Source of the DNA: Methylibium sp035762065
Lineage (GTDB): Bacteria > Pseudomonadota > Gammaproteobacteria > Burkholderiales > Burkholderiaceae_C
Direction of reading: 5' to 3'
Length of the DNA: 64,000 nt
Assembly (NCBI RefSeq): GCF_035762065.1
Contig: NZ_DASTPW010000053.1
Coordinates: forward strand, 1-64,000
Shown: positions 10,359 to 19,246 of the stretch, in pieces
Position numbering within the stretch: the first letter of the stretch is position 1
How the letters are laid out: each line of letters begins with the position of its first letter
The notes under the pieces: model-generated
Told to the model about the DNA's origin: nothing
The model's input: only the letters and a program-made list of their open reading frames with translations
Database searches by the model: none
Translations under genes and position numbers: made by a program

Positions 10359-11630
10359 ATGCGAACCGGCCTATCGCTCGGGGCAATCGCGGCAATTCAG
10401 CTGGCCGCGAGTTTGGTCGGGCAGCTGATCGTCTTGCGCATCGTTGGCGTGGGCTTGAGCTCCGACGCCTACATCGCCGCTCAGTCGGTGCCGATGGTGC
10501 TGGGCGCCGTCATGACGGCCTCGTTCCAGAACGTCTGGCTTCCGCGCTTCGCGCGCGTTGCGCACGACACGGCGGACCTGCAGTCGGCCCAGGCAATTGC
10601 TCTAGGGCAGACGCTGCAGTTTCTTCTGGCGCTTTCGGTGATCCTCTGGCTGGCTTCGCCATGGTGGTCAAGGATCCTGTTTCCGGGTCTCAGCCCCGTT
10701 CAGCACGACCAGATCAGCCGGATGAGCGGGCCGCTGTTTCTTGCCGGCGTCTTCACCGCAATGTCCGGTCTGCTCACGGCCGCAATGCGCGCGACAGGTG
10801 CATTCATGAGAGCCGAAGTGGCGACGCTGGGCGGGGCCATAGCGGCCATCGTGCTGCTGCTCGCCGCAGTTCCGTACTACGGCGTCGAGGGTGCAGCTTG
10901 GATCACCCTGGCCCGTGCAGTATTCGTGTACGTGGTGCATCTCCGCCAGAGCGGTTCTCCGGGCGTGAACCTTCGCTCGACGCAGACGAGCCGCGAGGTG
11001 TGGCGCGAGCTGCGCGTTGTGATGGGTGGTGGCCTCTTGATCAAGACCGGGCCCCTGGTGGACCGTTACTGGAGTTCGAAGGCGGACGGCGGCGGCATGA
11101 CGCTGTTCAACATCGCGCAAATGGGTATCAATGCGATGACAGTGGTTCTCGAGCGAGCGGTGTTGATTCCAGCGTCTCCCGAATTCACTCGGCAGATCGA
11201 GCGGGGCGACTTCGCGGCACTGAGGCGCAGCTACCGGCGGTGTCTGATTCGCGTTGTATTGGGCGTCGCCGCTGCCGGGCTTGCCCTGCTGGCGCTGCGC
11301 CCGATCTGGCGCGACCTACTTCTTTGGCTGCTGCGCATCGACCCGATCCCTGCAGACGTGATTTTCACGACCTGCCTGCTTCTCTTGCCTTCGGCGTTTG
11401 CCGCGGTGAGCGCATCCTGCGCGACGGCCGTGCTCTATGCGTTTCGGAGAACCCGCGTCGCCACCGGGATCGGAGTCACGGCCTTTTTCGCAAGCCTTGC
11501 GCTAAAAGGCGTCCTCTTCAGCCACTACGGCATCCCAGGTCTGGCCGCAGCCACGTCGATCTACGTGCTCGGCGTCTGGGCCTGCTATCACTTTGCCGTT
11601 GATCGGTACATCAGGCAGGCAGGCCGATGA
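10359..11630 (+). CDS. MOP-superfamily flippase (MurJ/Wzx-like)
   Basis: 423-residue integral membrane protein with about 12 predicted helices. It resembles MurJ/Wzx-type lipid-linked oligosaccharide flippases: an N-terminal helix with QLAASLVGQLIVLRIVGVG, SFQNVWLPRFARVA after the second helix, and GGGLLIKTGPLVDRYWSS in the middle, as in MurJ-like proteins in polysaccharide loci. It is shorter than housekeeping MurJ (about 510 residues). It probably translocates an undecaprenyl-linked repeat unit. The frame is open back to TTG 10326; the ATG at 10359 was chosen for a compact N-terminus, but the Shine-Dalgarno is poor. It is one of three flippase-type genes in this window. Confidence 0.75.
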   Translation: MRTGLSLGAIAAIQLAASLVGQLIVLRIVGVGLSSDAYIAAQSVPMVLGAVMTASFQNVWLPRFARVAHDTADLQSAQAIALGQTLQFLLALSVILWLASPWWSRILFPGLSPVQHDQISRMSGPLFLAGVFTAMSGLLTAAMRATGAFMRAEVATLGGAIAAIVLLLAAVPYYGVEGAAWITLARAVFVYVVHLRQSGSPGVNLRSTQTSREVWRELRVVMGGGLLIKTGPLVDRYWSSKADGGGMTLFNIAQMGINAMTVVLERAVLIPASPEFTRQIERGDFAALRRSYRRCLIRVVLGVAAAGLALLALRPIWRDLLLWLLRIDPIPADVIFTTCLLLLPSAFAAVSASCATAVLYAFRRTRVATGIGVTAFFASLALKGVLFSHYGIPGLAAATSIYVLGVWACYHFAVDRYIRQAGR

Positions 11631-11678
11631 TCACAATCGGCAGCACGCACAGCTCCGAAATTCATTCCAACTAGAACG

Positions 11679-12425
11679 ATGTTGAACCTTCAACAAGCCG
11701 AGTTCGCTTACGAACCGTATCCCATCGGATTGATCCGCCCGGCCTTCGAGGCCAATATCTATGAACGCCTTCGCAGCACGTATCCGGGCAAGGAACTGTT
11801 CGAGTTCAAGCCGGCGCTGGGCAACAAGTACTCGCTTTCGGAGGTCAACAACGCGAGTCTGTACGCGGACTTCATCCGGACGCACGCGGCATGGCGGGAC
11901 TTCTACACACACGTCAAGAGCGACGAGTTCATCGAGCAGATCCTCGAGTTCATGAAGGGGCGTCACATTGACCTTGGCATCCGCCGATACCGGGCGGCAT
12001 CGCGGAAGCCGATCGGCGCGCGTGCATCGTCGCTCAGCCGCCTCCTGCGCCGCGAGGAATTGAGCGCGCGCTTTGAGTTTTCGATGATGGAGGCCGACGG
12101 TGGGCACATCAAGCCCCACACCGATGCAGCGAACAAGCTGATTACGCTCGTGTTTTCAATGACGGCGCCCGGTGAGTGGGAGCCGTCGTGGGGCGGTGGG
12201 ACCGACATCGTGCTGCCAACAGATCGGACACGCATTTACAACCATGTCAACCGTTCGATTGACTTCAGCGACGTCGAGGTATTGCGATCGCTTCCCTTCG
12301 ATCCCAACCAATGCGTGATCTTTGTCAAGACCTTCAACTCTTGGCACTCGGTGTCACCGATGCGCGGTACCGGCCGGGCGGCGCTGCGAAAGACCTTGAC
12401 CGTCAACATTGAAAGCAAGATTTAG
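11679..12425 (+). CDS. 2-oxoglutarate/Fe(II)-dependent oxygenase-like protein
   Basis: 248 residues. The C-terminal half has the double-stranded beta-helix signature of 2OG-Fe(II) dioxygenases: HIKPHTD at residues 143-149, giving the metal ligands His147 and Asp149, then the distal His223 in FNSWHSVSP, followed by an Arg-rich LRKTLTVNI strand that could hold the 2-oxoglutarate carboxylate. WGGGTDIVLP sits between them, as in prolyl-hydroxylase-like members. In a polysaccharide locus it may hydroxylate a sugar, a substituent or an associated protein; the substrate is unknown. It follows the flippase and lies two bases before the FkbM gene. A second, divergent oxygenase of this class is encoded at 20911-21723. 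Confidence 0.72.
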   Translation: MLNLQQAEFAYEPYPIGLIRPAFEANIYERLRSTYPGKELFEFKPALGNKYSLSEVNNASLYADFIRTHAAWRDFYTHVKSDEFIEQILEFMKGRHIDLGIRRYRAASRKPIGARASSLSRLLRREELSARFEFSMMEADGGHIKPHTDAANKLITLVFSMTAPGEWEPSWGGGTDIVLPTDRTRIYNHVNRSIDFSDVEVLRSLPFDPNQCVIFVKTFNSWHSVSPMRGTGRAALRKTLTVNIESKI

Positions 12426-12427
12426 CG

Positions 12428-13276
12428 ATGTTTCGCTCTAATGGGTGTCGTTCGGTCACGTTGGCAGAAAGAATCCTTCTCAGGCTCGTTGCGCTCATCC
12501 GCAGACTTCTCGTTATAACGGTGCGCCTGGATGACCGTGGGCACAAAGTACTCTATCTTTGCGAAACCGGGATGGATGCGTGGCGACCGATTTCCCTTTG
12601 GATCAAGGAAGAGGGAACGATGGCATGGATCGAAGCCGAAGTAGGCACCGAGGATGTCTTCATGGACATCGGTGCGAATATTGGCATCTACACCATCGCG
12701 GCAGCGGTGCGGGTGGGCGAGAGGGGAGCGGTCTACGCCTTCGAGCCACACAAGGTGAATGCGCTTACGCTGATGGGCAATGTCCGCGCCAACGGACTCG
12801 GCAGCAAGGTGACCGTTTTTTCCTGTGCCCTGTCTGATCGCGAAGGCGTTTTAGCCTTCCATTATGCTTCGCTGGAGTCGGCCTCTACGGCCAGCCAACT
12901 CGGGCATCGACGCATTCCAGGATCCGATCGCGAATTTGACCCAGTCGCCTCGGAGATGGTTTTCTCGACCAGTGTCGATGCCCTATTGACGCAGGGCATG
13001 ATCCGCGCGCCGCATTTGATCAAGATCGACGTGGACGGCAACGAGATCGCGATCCTCAGAGGGATGTCCGGACTGCTACGCGGTGCATCGCGCCCCCGCG
13101 CAGTCCAAGTCGAATTGAATGTCGGCGAACAGGATCAGATCACCGACTTCATGCGGCAATGCGGATACGACATCGCCTATCGGCACTTCACCCAGGCCGG
13201 AAAGCTTGCTCGATCGAAAGGTGCACCCATCGAAGACATTGCTCACAACGCGGTGTTCCGCCCGTCGGCCGGCTAG
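12428..13276 (+). CDS. FkbM-family SAM-dependent methyltransferase
   Basis: 282 residues. The class I methyltransferase core begins after about 70 residues with EDVFMDIGANIGIYTIAAA (motif I), followed by VYAFEPHKVNALTLMGNV, which carries the acidic ribose-binding residue. LIKIDVDGNEIAILRGM near residue 200 is the hallmark of the FkbM family (IKIDVEGxE). FkbM-like enzymes O-methylate sugar hydroxyls in natural products and surface glycans, so this one probably decorates the polymer. It starts two bases after the oxygenase stop. Its G+C is lower than that of the rml genes. Confidence 0.85.
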   Translation: MFRSNGCRSVTLAERILLRLVALIRRLLVITVRLDDRGHKVLYLCETGMDAWRPISLWIKEEGTMAWIEAEVGTEDVFMDIGANIGIYTIAAAVRVGERGAVYAFEPHKVNALTLMGNVRANGLGSKVTVFSCALSDREGVLAFHYASLESASTASQLGHRRIPGSDREFDPVASEMVFSTSVDALLTQGMIRAPHLIKIDVDGNEIAILRGMSGLLRGASRPRAVQVELNVGEQDQITDFMRQCGYDIAYRHFTQAGKLARSKGAPIEDIAHNAVFRPSAG

Positions 13277-13360
13277 GGGTTCCGTCGAGTTGGCGCGTGC
13301 CGGGTTCGGGCTGGCGCTTTCATTTCAAGTGGTTTTTTCGAGTAACCAGGTTGAGAAGAC

Positions 13361-14230
13361 ATGATTTGGAAAAAGCTGCGCCAGCCAAGAATCTGGCGGC
13401 GCCTGTACTTGGAGCGGCTGGGCGAGCCGCTTCTCTACAACGTGGCTTCCTTGTTCGTCGCACTGTTCGGAAGCGTGCGCAAGAAGATCGAGTACGACCT
13501 CGTCGTCCGTCAGCCCTACGCTTATTGCGTGCAGCAAGCAGCGGATCTGGCGGTGAAGTACGGCGTGCCGAAGATCGCGATCCTTGAATTCGGCGTCGCC
13601 AACGGCGCCGGCCTGATGAACCTGTGCGCGATCGCTAACGAGATATCACGCGAAACCGGCATCCAGTTTGAGATCGTCGGCTTCGACTCCGGCGCCGGAA
13701 TGCCGCCGCCCCGGGATTACCGCGATCATCCAGAAAAGTACTTCACCGGCGATTTTCCGCTCACCAATCGAGAGCGCCTGCTCGAACGCCTGCCGAAGAA
13801 CGCGCGCATTCTTTTCGGAGAGCTGCCGGTCTCGATCGCCCGTTTCCGGCAGGAGTCCAGAGTGCCGATCGGCGCGGTTAGCATTGACGTCGACTATTAC
13901 TGGAGCGCATGCGAAGCGCTCGATGTACTGCTCTTCGACGCGTCAAATTACCTGCCCTATGTGTTCACATATTTCGACGACGTGCACGCGATCGACCACA
14001 ACGAGTTCTGCGGGGAGTTGCTCGCCATCAAGGAGTTCAACGCCGACGCGTCGCATCCCGCGCGCCGCATCGCGCCTGCAAACTTCCTGACCGAAAGCCG
14101 TCTTTTCAAACGACCGATTTGGCACCGGCAGATCTATCTGGCGCACGTTTTTGACCACGAGTTTCGTTCGATCGAATACGTACGGAATCGTCGCAAGTCG
14201 GTCGCTGTGCTGTCCAATCCCTACGACTGA
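13361..14230 (+). CDS. Class I methyltransferase-like protein (TylF-related?)
   Basis: 289 residues. Residues 68-80 (AILEFGVANGAGL) look like SAM-binding motif I, and VGFDSGAGMPPP about 30 residues later fits the acidic residue of motif II. GAVSIDVDYYWSACEAL provides a possible metal/SAM-proximal Asp. This layout recalls macrocin O-methyltransferase (TylF)-like proteins, but similarity is judged by eye only. It lies 84 bases after the FkbM gene and 142 bases before the next methyltransferase. A role in O-methylating glycan residues is inferred from context. Confidence 0.55.
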   Translation: MIWKKLRQPRIWRRLYLERLGEPLLYNVASLFVALFGSVRKKIEYDLVVRQPYAYCVQQAADLAVKYGVPKIAILEFGVANGAGLMNLCAIANEISRETGIQFEIVGFDSGAGMPPPRDYRDHPEKYFTGDFPLTNRERLLERLPKNARILFGELPVSIARFRQESRVPIGAVSIDVDYYWSACEALDVLLFDASNYLPYVFTYFDDVHAIDHNEFCGELLAIKEFNADASHPARRIAPANFLTESRLFKRPIWHRQIYLAHVFDHEFRSIEYVRNRRKSVAVLSNPYD

Positions 14231-14372
14231 GGCCCTGTCGATGTCCAACTCGCGGGCAGGGGCGTCTGCAGGCTCAGCGCCGACCCAGCGACTCGCCGAC
14301 TGACCACTCGCCGGGCGGCCTGTTGGTGAGGCGCCGCTATGCCAGGCAAAGTCGACCGCACACTGATTGCCC

Positions 14373-15335
14373 ATGAACCCTGCTTTGTCATCACGCCCCC
14401 AACTGGACTTCAAGCGACAGCCCTGCCTGCTATGCGGTGGATTCGAGTTCAAGGTCCTGGCCCGGCAGGACCGGCATCTCTTTGGGCTGCAGACCGTGGG
14501 GTGTGTTGGCTGCGGCCTGCTCCAGACGAACCCCCGGCCTGACGAGCGCCAGCTCGACGACTTCTACGCCCATCACTACCGGCGCTTCTACCAAGGCGTC
14601 GTCGACCCCGATGCCCGTTACGTGGCCAAGCTTCACAAGGACGTGAGGCTGCGCTACACCACGGGCTTCCTGATGCAGGCGCTGCGCCTCGGCTCTGAGA
14701 CCCGGTTGCTCGACTACGGCTGTGGCGAGGGATCGCTCTTCGTCGCCTTACGCGAGGCGGGGTTCGAAGGCCAGCTCTACGGTGTTGAGCTCAACGAGCA
14801 ATTCGCGCGGTTCGCGGCGGAGCAAGGTCGCGCAACGGTCGGGCCACGGCTGTCCGACTTCGGCGCGCTCGATGCCGTCGTCATCAACCACGTACTTGAG
14901 CATTTGCCGCAACCGGTGAAGCTGCTGGGCGAACTCCGCGCCGCCATGGCGCCCGGCGGCCTGATCTACGTGGATGTGCCGGATGCGCTCGAGTACACGA
15001 CCGTCGGCGACCTGCACATCGCCCACATCATGCATTTCACCGAAAGCACGCTCGCCAGCCTGCTGCGGCGCGGCGGGTTCGAACCGACTTCGATCGAGCG
15101 CCATGCTCCGCCCCACCATCCCCGATCGATCCGGGTCGTGGCGCGTGTGGCGACGCAAGCGCTTGGCGACGCATCGACGACGAACCCGACATCGGAGGCG
15201 CCCGCGTGGCACCGGATGGAGATGGTTGCCGGTACCGCGTGGCGCTGGACCGTGCGTCGACGTTTGCAGTCAATTGCGGTTCTGAGACAACCCGTCGTTC
15301 GACTCCGCAGCTTGTGGCGTAAGGTCGCCAGCTAG
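14373..15335 (+). CDS. Class I SAM-dependent methyltransferase with N-terminal zinc-ribbon-like motif
   Basis: 320 residues. The N-terminus carries two Cys pairs (CLLCGG and CVGCGLLQTNPRP), probably a zinc-binding module. The methyltransferase domain follows: RLLDYGCGEGSLFVAL is motif I, GVELNEQF motif II, and AVVINHVLEHLPQP motif IV with the HVLEHL pattern. This arrangement is typical of sugar C- or O-methyltransferases related to the NDP-hexose C-methyltransferase group. The ATG at 14373 is preferred over an in-frame TTG six bases upstream. It is third in a run of methyltransferase genes. Confidence 0.82.
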   Translation: MNPALSSRPQLDFKRQPCLLCGGFEFKVLARQDRHLFGLQTVGCVGCGLLQTNPRPDERQLDDFYAHHYRRFYQGVVDPDARYVAKLHKDVRLRYTTGFLMQALRLGSETRLLDYGCGEGSLFVALREAGFEGQLYGVELNEQFARFAAEQGRATVGPRLSDFGALDAVVINHVLEHLPQPVKLLGELRAAMAPGGLIYVDVPDALEYTTVGDLHIAHIMHFTESTLASLLRRGGFEPTSIERHAPPHHPRSIRVVARVATQALGDASTTNPTSEAPAWHRMEMVAGTAWRWTVRRRLQSIAVLRQPVVRLRSLWRKVAS

Positions 15336-15344
15336 TTGACGTAT

Positions 15345-16625
15345 ATGGGGGAACTCGCCAATCAATACGATGCGTCACTGGCGCATTTCGCGTTGCGACG
15401 TTCTCCGAAAAGAGGTTCTCGACGACAGATCGGCGAATTTCTCGCAAAGACCATCAGCGTACTCTTCCTTATTACGGCAGCGGAGCTCTTTGTTGGCGGC
15501 GGCGGACGCCTGTTGGACACTGGGGCGATAAGCCCCAGGATGATGTTGTTTGCAATCGCACTCGTCGCCTCCGCGGCTTATATCGTATTAGCAGACCGCA
15601 TTGCGGGTGGGCTTGCTCTTGGTCTGGTGCTCTCTGCGCTTTTTGTCATAGTTCACTTTCCAGCGTTTGTCTTGGCCAGCGTCTCGTCAGTAACCGACGA
15701 AGATGTTTTTCTGGATTTATCTCCAATATCATACTGGCTCGCGGCACCGTTCATTGCGATCGCACTGATGAAGCACGATACAGTTGCGAAAGTGGCAACT
15801 GTAGTTCGCTGGTCCGCCGTGGCAATGGCGTGCGCATATTTGCTCACGTTGTTTGCAGTGTTTGTTGGGGCACTTAATTACGACACTTTGTATACCTCGC
15901 TGAACGAGAGCACAGAGTTTTTCTTTCGCGGCGGCGGCTTCTTGTTCTTCAAGGGATTTCTCTACCTCGGAATAGGCGCAATATTTATCTTGGCCTCTAA
16001 CTCAAGATTTAAAGGAATCATGCTTGCAATCGTCTTGGCAGCACTAATAATGTCGCTGACACGCGGTCTCGTACTTGCAACGGCGTTATCTGCTGTCATG
16101 TTCCTCTTTGCGATGCGGAAATGGAAACTACTTATCATCCTGGGCTCATTCCTGGTCGTAGCGTCCGGTTTCTTGTTTGTTTACGCACCAGACGATGGCG
16201 GCGCAGAACTGTTAGAGCAGCGCGAGAGCTCTAACGCAGTCCGGACTGACGACATCAAGTACTTCAACGAGAACCTCGATGTCCAAACGCTTATCACCGG
16301 CCGTGGGTTTGGCGCCGCGCTGAACGGACGAACCAATGTTGAAATTAGCTATTTGATGATAGTATGGAAGTACGGATTAGCTGCAATGGTCTTTTGGTTC
16401 GCTCCAGTTCTGCTGGGACTCTACTATTACAGCAAAGTAAGGCGCAAAGACAAGAACTTCCCACTCGCAACCGCATTCATGTTTTCCACATTTCTTGTTT
16501 ACATACAGACGGCGACAAATCCCTACCTAAACAACCCAATTGGACTGTCGTTTGTACTGATCGCAGTTTTCGCTCTGCGGACATTGGCCCTTAATACATT
16601 GCCCCCAATTAAGAGATTAAATTGA
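15345..16625 (+). CDS. O-antigen polymerase/ligase-like membrane protein (Wzy candidate)
   Basis: 426-residue membrane protein with about 10-12 hydrophobic segments, for example ISVLFLITAAELFVG and LALGLVLSALFVIVHFPAFV. It has a long extracytoplasmic loop after residue 270 (PDDGGAELLEQRESSNAVRT). An RG-containing loop (TRGLVLAT) and a later ITGRGFGAAL recall the Wzy/WaaL O-antigen polymerase-ligase superfamily, which is otherwise poorly conserved. It is notably A+T-rich: bases 15961-16020 contain only 23 G/C of 60, against 41 of 60 in a sample of rfbA, a sign of separate acquisition. The ATG at 15345 was chosen; a TTG directly after the preceding stop is also in frame. It probably polymerises the repeat unit. 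Confidence 0.7.
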   Translation: MGELANQYDASLAHFALRRSPKRGSRRQIGEFLAKTISVLFLITAAELFVGGGGRLLDTGAISPRMMLFAIALVASAAYIVLADRIAGGLALGLVLSALFVIVHFPAFVLASVSSVTDEDVFLDLSPISYWLAAPFIAIALMKHDTVAKVATVVRWSAVAMACAYLLTLFAVFVGALNYDTLYTSLNESTEFFFRGGGFLFFKGFLYLGIGAIFILASNSRFKGIMLAIVLAALIMSLTRGLVLATALSAVMFLFAMRKWKLLIILGSFLVVASGFLFVYAPDDGGAELLEQRESSNAVRTDDIKYFNENLDVQTLITGRGFGAALNGRTNVEISYLMIVWKYGLAAMVFWFAPVLLGLYYYSKVRRKDKNFPLATAFMFSTFLVYIQTATNPYLNNPIGLSFVLIAVFALRTLALNTLPPIKRLN

Positions 16626-16629
16626 TGCA

Positions 16630-18153
16630 ATGTCAGCAGTTCTTGCCCGGCACCAGACTCGCACACTAGCGCGCATGAAACCTGGAAAAGTCCTGCTGGA
16701 CAAACATCAGTACAAAAAGGTGCTGATACTCGGCAAAGGTCCTTCGTTGACGCGCGAAGCCTTCGATGCCGCCGTGCAGGGCCGTACCGTCGTCGGCATC
16801 AACCAAGTCGCCGCAAGCTTCCCGGTCGACATCGCCTTCTTCATCGACATCGAGCCCATGCTCGAGATCGCAGACAGCCTCATCGCCAGCACATGCAAGG
16901 TCGTGCTGCCCTGGCATCCGAACCGCCGGACATGGCGCAAGAGCCGCTCGGAGCCACTCCAGCAGAGCCTGCTGGAGCTGGCCTCGGAAGACGGGCCCCT
17001 TTCGGTCTTTGAACGGCAGCAACGGCTGTACTACTTTCATACCCGCGCACCAGCGTTCGGCGGTGAGCTCAATGTATTTCCGCCCAATCTCGTGTCGCTT
17101 TCGTCATTGCTCCAGCTGCTTGCCGAGGCCGGAGCCTCCGATATCACGACGCTGGGCGTCGACGGCGGCCGTGGCTACAGCAGCGCCATCGGCACTTCGC
17201 CCCTGGGCACCCAGCTGCACAACGGCTACGACAAGCAGTTCCCGATCCTTCGCAAGATCGCTTTAAGCAAAGGCCTCCGGATGGAACGCGCCAACGAAAC
17301 ACCCCTGAACATCTATGTCGGCTGCGAACCGCCCCAGGAACTGCCCGCGCGAGTGCTGGAGCACAGCATCCTGCGTCACACCAGCATGCCGGTGCGGGTC
17401 CATCGTCTCAACGAGTTGATCGAGCCGGGGCACGACGCCGGAGGGCGCACGGCGTTCTCGCTGCAACGCTTCATGATCCCCACGCTCAACCGGCATGAGG
17501 GCGTGGCGGTGTACCTCGACTCCGACATGCTCGTCTACCACGACGTTGCGGAGTTGCTCGCATTGCGCGATCCGCAGGTCGCAATCACTTCGGCGGAAGC
17601 GCCGCCCGCCAGCGGCCGCGCACCCCAGTGCAGCGTCATGGTGATCGACTGCGCGCGAGCGGCATGGGATTTCGATCGGATCGTCGATTTGTCGAAGAGC
17701 ACCTACGAATCCGCGATGTTCGATCTGAGCTTCGAACCCTCGAAGCGCGCAGGCCTGCCCTACCAATGGAATTCGCTCGAACGGTTCGAGGAAGGCACCC
17801 GACTGCTGCACTTCACCGACATGGACCGGCAACCATGGATTTCTGCGGTCAATCCGCTGGCACCGATCTGGTTTGATGCGCTGTTCGCCGCCATGGCCGA
17901 CCGCCAAATCTCCTTCGACGCGATCGTCCAGGATGTGAAGCGAGGTTGGGTCCGTCCGGGCCTGCTCTGGCAGACGGAGCATGGCGAACGCAATCCGCTC
18001 GCACTGCCGCGCGCCGAGCGTCTGAAGGACGAGCTGTACACACCCCCCCACACGGTGGCGAGATTCAGCAAGCACAACACACCGATGGTGCGTGCTTCGT
18101 TGGCGGTCGCTAAGCGGGCGCTTCACTGGGTGCGGGGGCAGCGCAATGCGTAG
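16630..18153 (+). CDS. Bimodular protein: DUF115/MAF-like domain plus GT8-like glycosyltransferase
   Basis: 507 residues in two modules. Residues about 30-210 begin KVLILGKGPSLTREAF, then VVGINQVAASFPVDIAFFID and TTLGVDGGRGYSSAIG. This resembles the GxGPSL motif and following PD segment of DUF115/MAF-type glycan enzymes. Residues about 225-480 look like a GT8-type retaining glycosyltransferase: NIYVGCEP, then SLQRFMIPTLN, VYLDSDMLVYHDVAEL with the DxD metal site (Asp297-Asp299), and a LLHFTDMDRQPW segment near the end. It would transfer one or two sugars from nucleotide donors in the cytoplasm. The start is four bases after the polymerase stop; the stop overlaps the next gene by eight bases. 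Donor and acceptor are unknown. Confidence 0.62.
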   Translation: MSAVLARHQTRTLARMKPGKVLLDKHQYKKVLILGKGPSLTREAFDAAVQGRTVVGINQVAASFPVDIAFFIDIEPMLEIADSLIASTCKVVLPWHPNRRTWRKSRSEPLQQSLLELASEDGPLSVFERQQRLYYFHTRAPAFGGELNVFPPNLVSLSSLLQLLAEAGASDITTLGVDGGRGYSSAIGTSPLGTQLHNGYDKQFPILRKIALSKGLRMERANETPLNIYVGCEPPQELPARVLEHSILRHTSMPVRVHRLNELIEPGHDAGGRTAFSLQRFMIPTLNRHEGVAVYLDSDMLVYHDVAELLALRDPQVAITSAEAPPASGRAPQCSVMVIDCARAAWDFDRIVDLSKSTYESAMFDLSFEPSKRAGLPYQWNSLERFEEGTRLLHFTDMDRQPWISAVNPLAPIWFDALFAAMADRQISFDAIVQDVKRGWVRPGLLWQTEHGERNPLALPRAERLKDELYTPPHTVARFSKHNTPMVRASLAVAKRALHWVRGQRNA

Positions 18154-19246
18154 AGCTTTGCTGCTCGGTGGCGGCGGTTTCATCGGATCGAATTACTACG
18201 CAGGTCATGGTGAGACCTACGAGCAGGTCACCCTCGTCGACCGCTTCGACGGTCCGTCACACAGCAGCCTGTCGGAGCACGAACGGCTTTGCTCGAAGCT
18301 GCGGCATCCGGATCGGATCTTCACCGCCGACGCGGCCGAGATCGGCCGCTGGCCCGAGTTGCTGGCAGGTAGCACCGATGTCTTCATCTTGAACGCAGAC
18401 ACGGGCACCGGCAGTTCGTTCGCACGGCCGAGCTTCACGGTGGCCGAGAACCTTTCGAAACTGGCGGCCATCGTGGAAGCCATCCGAGCGCACGGAGCGC
18501 CTGAGCGCACCCGGGTGATCTTCACGTCGTCGCGGGCGGTCTACGGCGAGGGCCGGTGGCACTGCCCCGCCCACGGGACGCAGCCCGCAGATCGCAGCCG
18601 AGAGGCCCTTGACGCCGGACGTTTCGCGCCGATGTGCCCGCATTGCTCGGTCCCGCTGCAACTCGCGGGCAGCGTCGAGCACGATGCTCATCGCCCGCTT
18701 TCCGTCTACGGCCTGACGAAGTCATGTGGCGAAGATCTGCTGCGCCTGACCCTCTGCGCAGGTGGCTTCGACGTGCGCATCGCACGGTTCCAAAACGTGT
18801 ACGGCATAGGGCAAGCGATCGACAACCCATACACCGGCGTGCTGAACTGGTTTTCGCAGGCGCTCCTCGAGGGCAGCACCGTCAGGGTCTTCGAGCGGGG
18901 CCTGATCGTGCGCGACTTCATCTTCGTGAGCGATGCCGTCGCACTGCTGCATGCGCTAGCCACCACCGAGCGCGCGCCGCAGGACATCGGCGCTCCGATG
19001 ATCATGAACGGGGGAACCGGCCGTGCTGCGCGATTGATCGACGTGGCGCACATGCTGCGCAATCGTTACGGCTCAAGCTCCGAGATCATCGCGACCAACG
19101 ACTTTCGGACAGGCGACGTGCTCGGCGCGGTCGCAGACACGTCCCGGGCTCATACGTGCCTTGGTCTGCAGCCTCGGGTGACCCTCGAGGAAGGCATTGC
19201 ACGCTACGCCGCATGGTTCGCAGAGCGGAGCAAGGGTGCACGATGA
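18146..19246 (+). CDS. NAD-dependent sugar epimerase/dehydratase with Cys/His zinc-knuckle insertion
   Basis: 366 residues, an extended short-chain dehydrogenase. ALLLGGGGFIGSNYY binds NAD, FTSSRAVYGEG precedes the insertion, and SVYGLTKSCGEDLLR holds the Tyr-x3-Lys pair. RFQNVYGIGQAID and RDFIFVSDAV complete the family pattern. An insertion of about 40 residues carries WHCPAH (Cys140, His143) and MCPHC (Cys164, Cys167), consistent with a bound zinc ion. A similar insertion is known in some polysaccharide-locus epimerases, including those acting on dTDP-6-deoxyhexoses, so dTDP-L-rhamnose C4 epimerisation is one possibility. It overlaps the genes on both sides by 8 and 4 bases. Confidence 0.75.
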   Translation: MRRALLLGGGGFIGSNYYAGHGETYEQVTLVDRFDGPSHSSLSEHERLCSKLRHPDRIFTADAAEIGRWPELLAGSTDVFILNADTGTGSSFARPSFTVAENLSKLAAIVEAIRAHGAPERTRVIFTSSRAVYGEGRWHCPAHGTQPADRSREALDAGRFAPMCPHCSVPLQLAGSVEHDAHRPLSVYGLTKSCGEDLLRLTLCAGGFDVRIARFQNVYGIGQAIDNPYTGVLNWFSQALLEGSTVRVFERGLIVRDFIFVSDAVALLHALATTERAPQDIGAPMIMNGGTGRAARLIDVAHMLRNRYGSSSEIIATNDFRTGDVLGAVADTSRAHTCLGLQPRVTLEEGIARYAAWFAERSKGAR

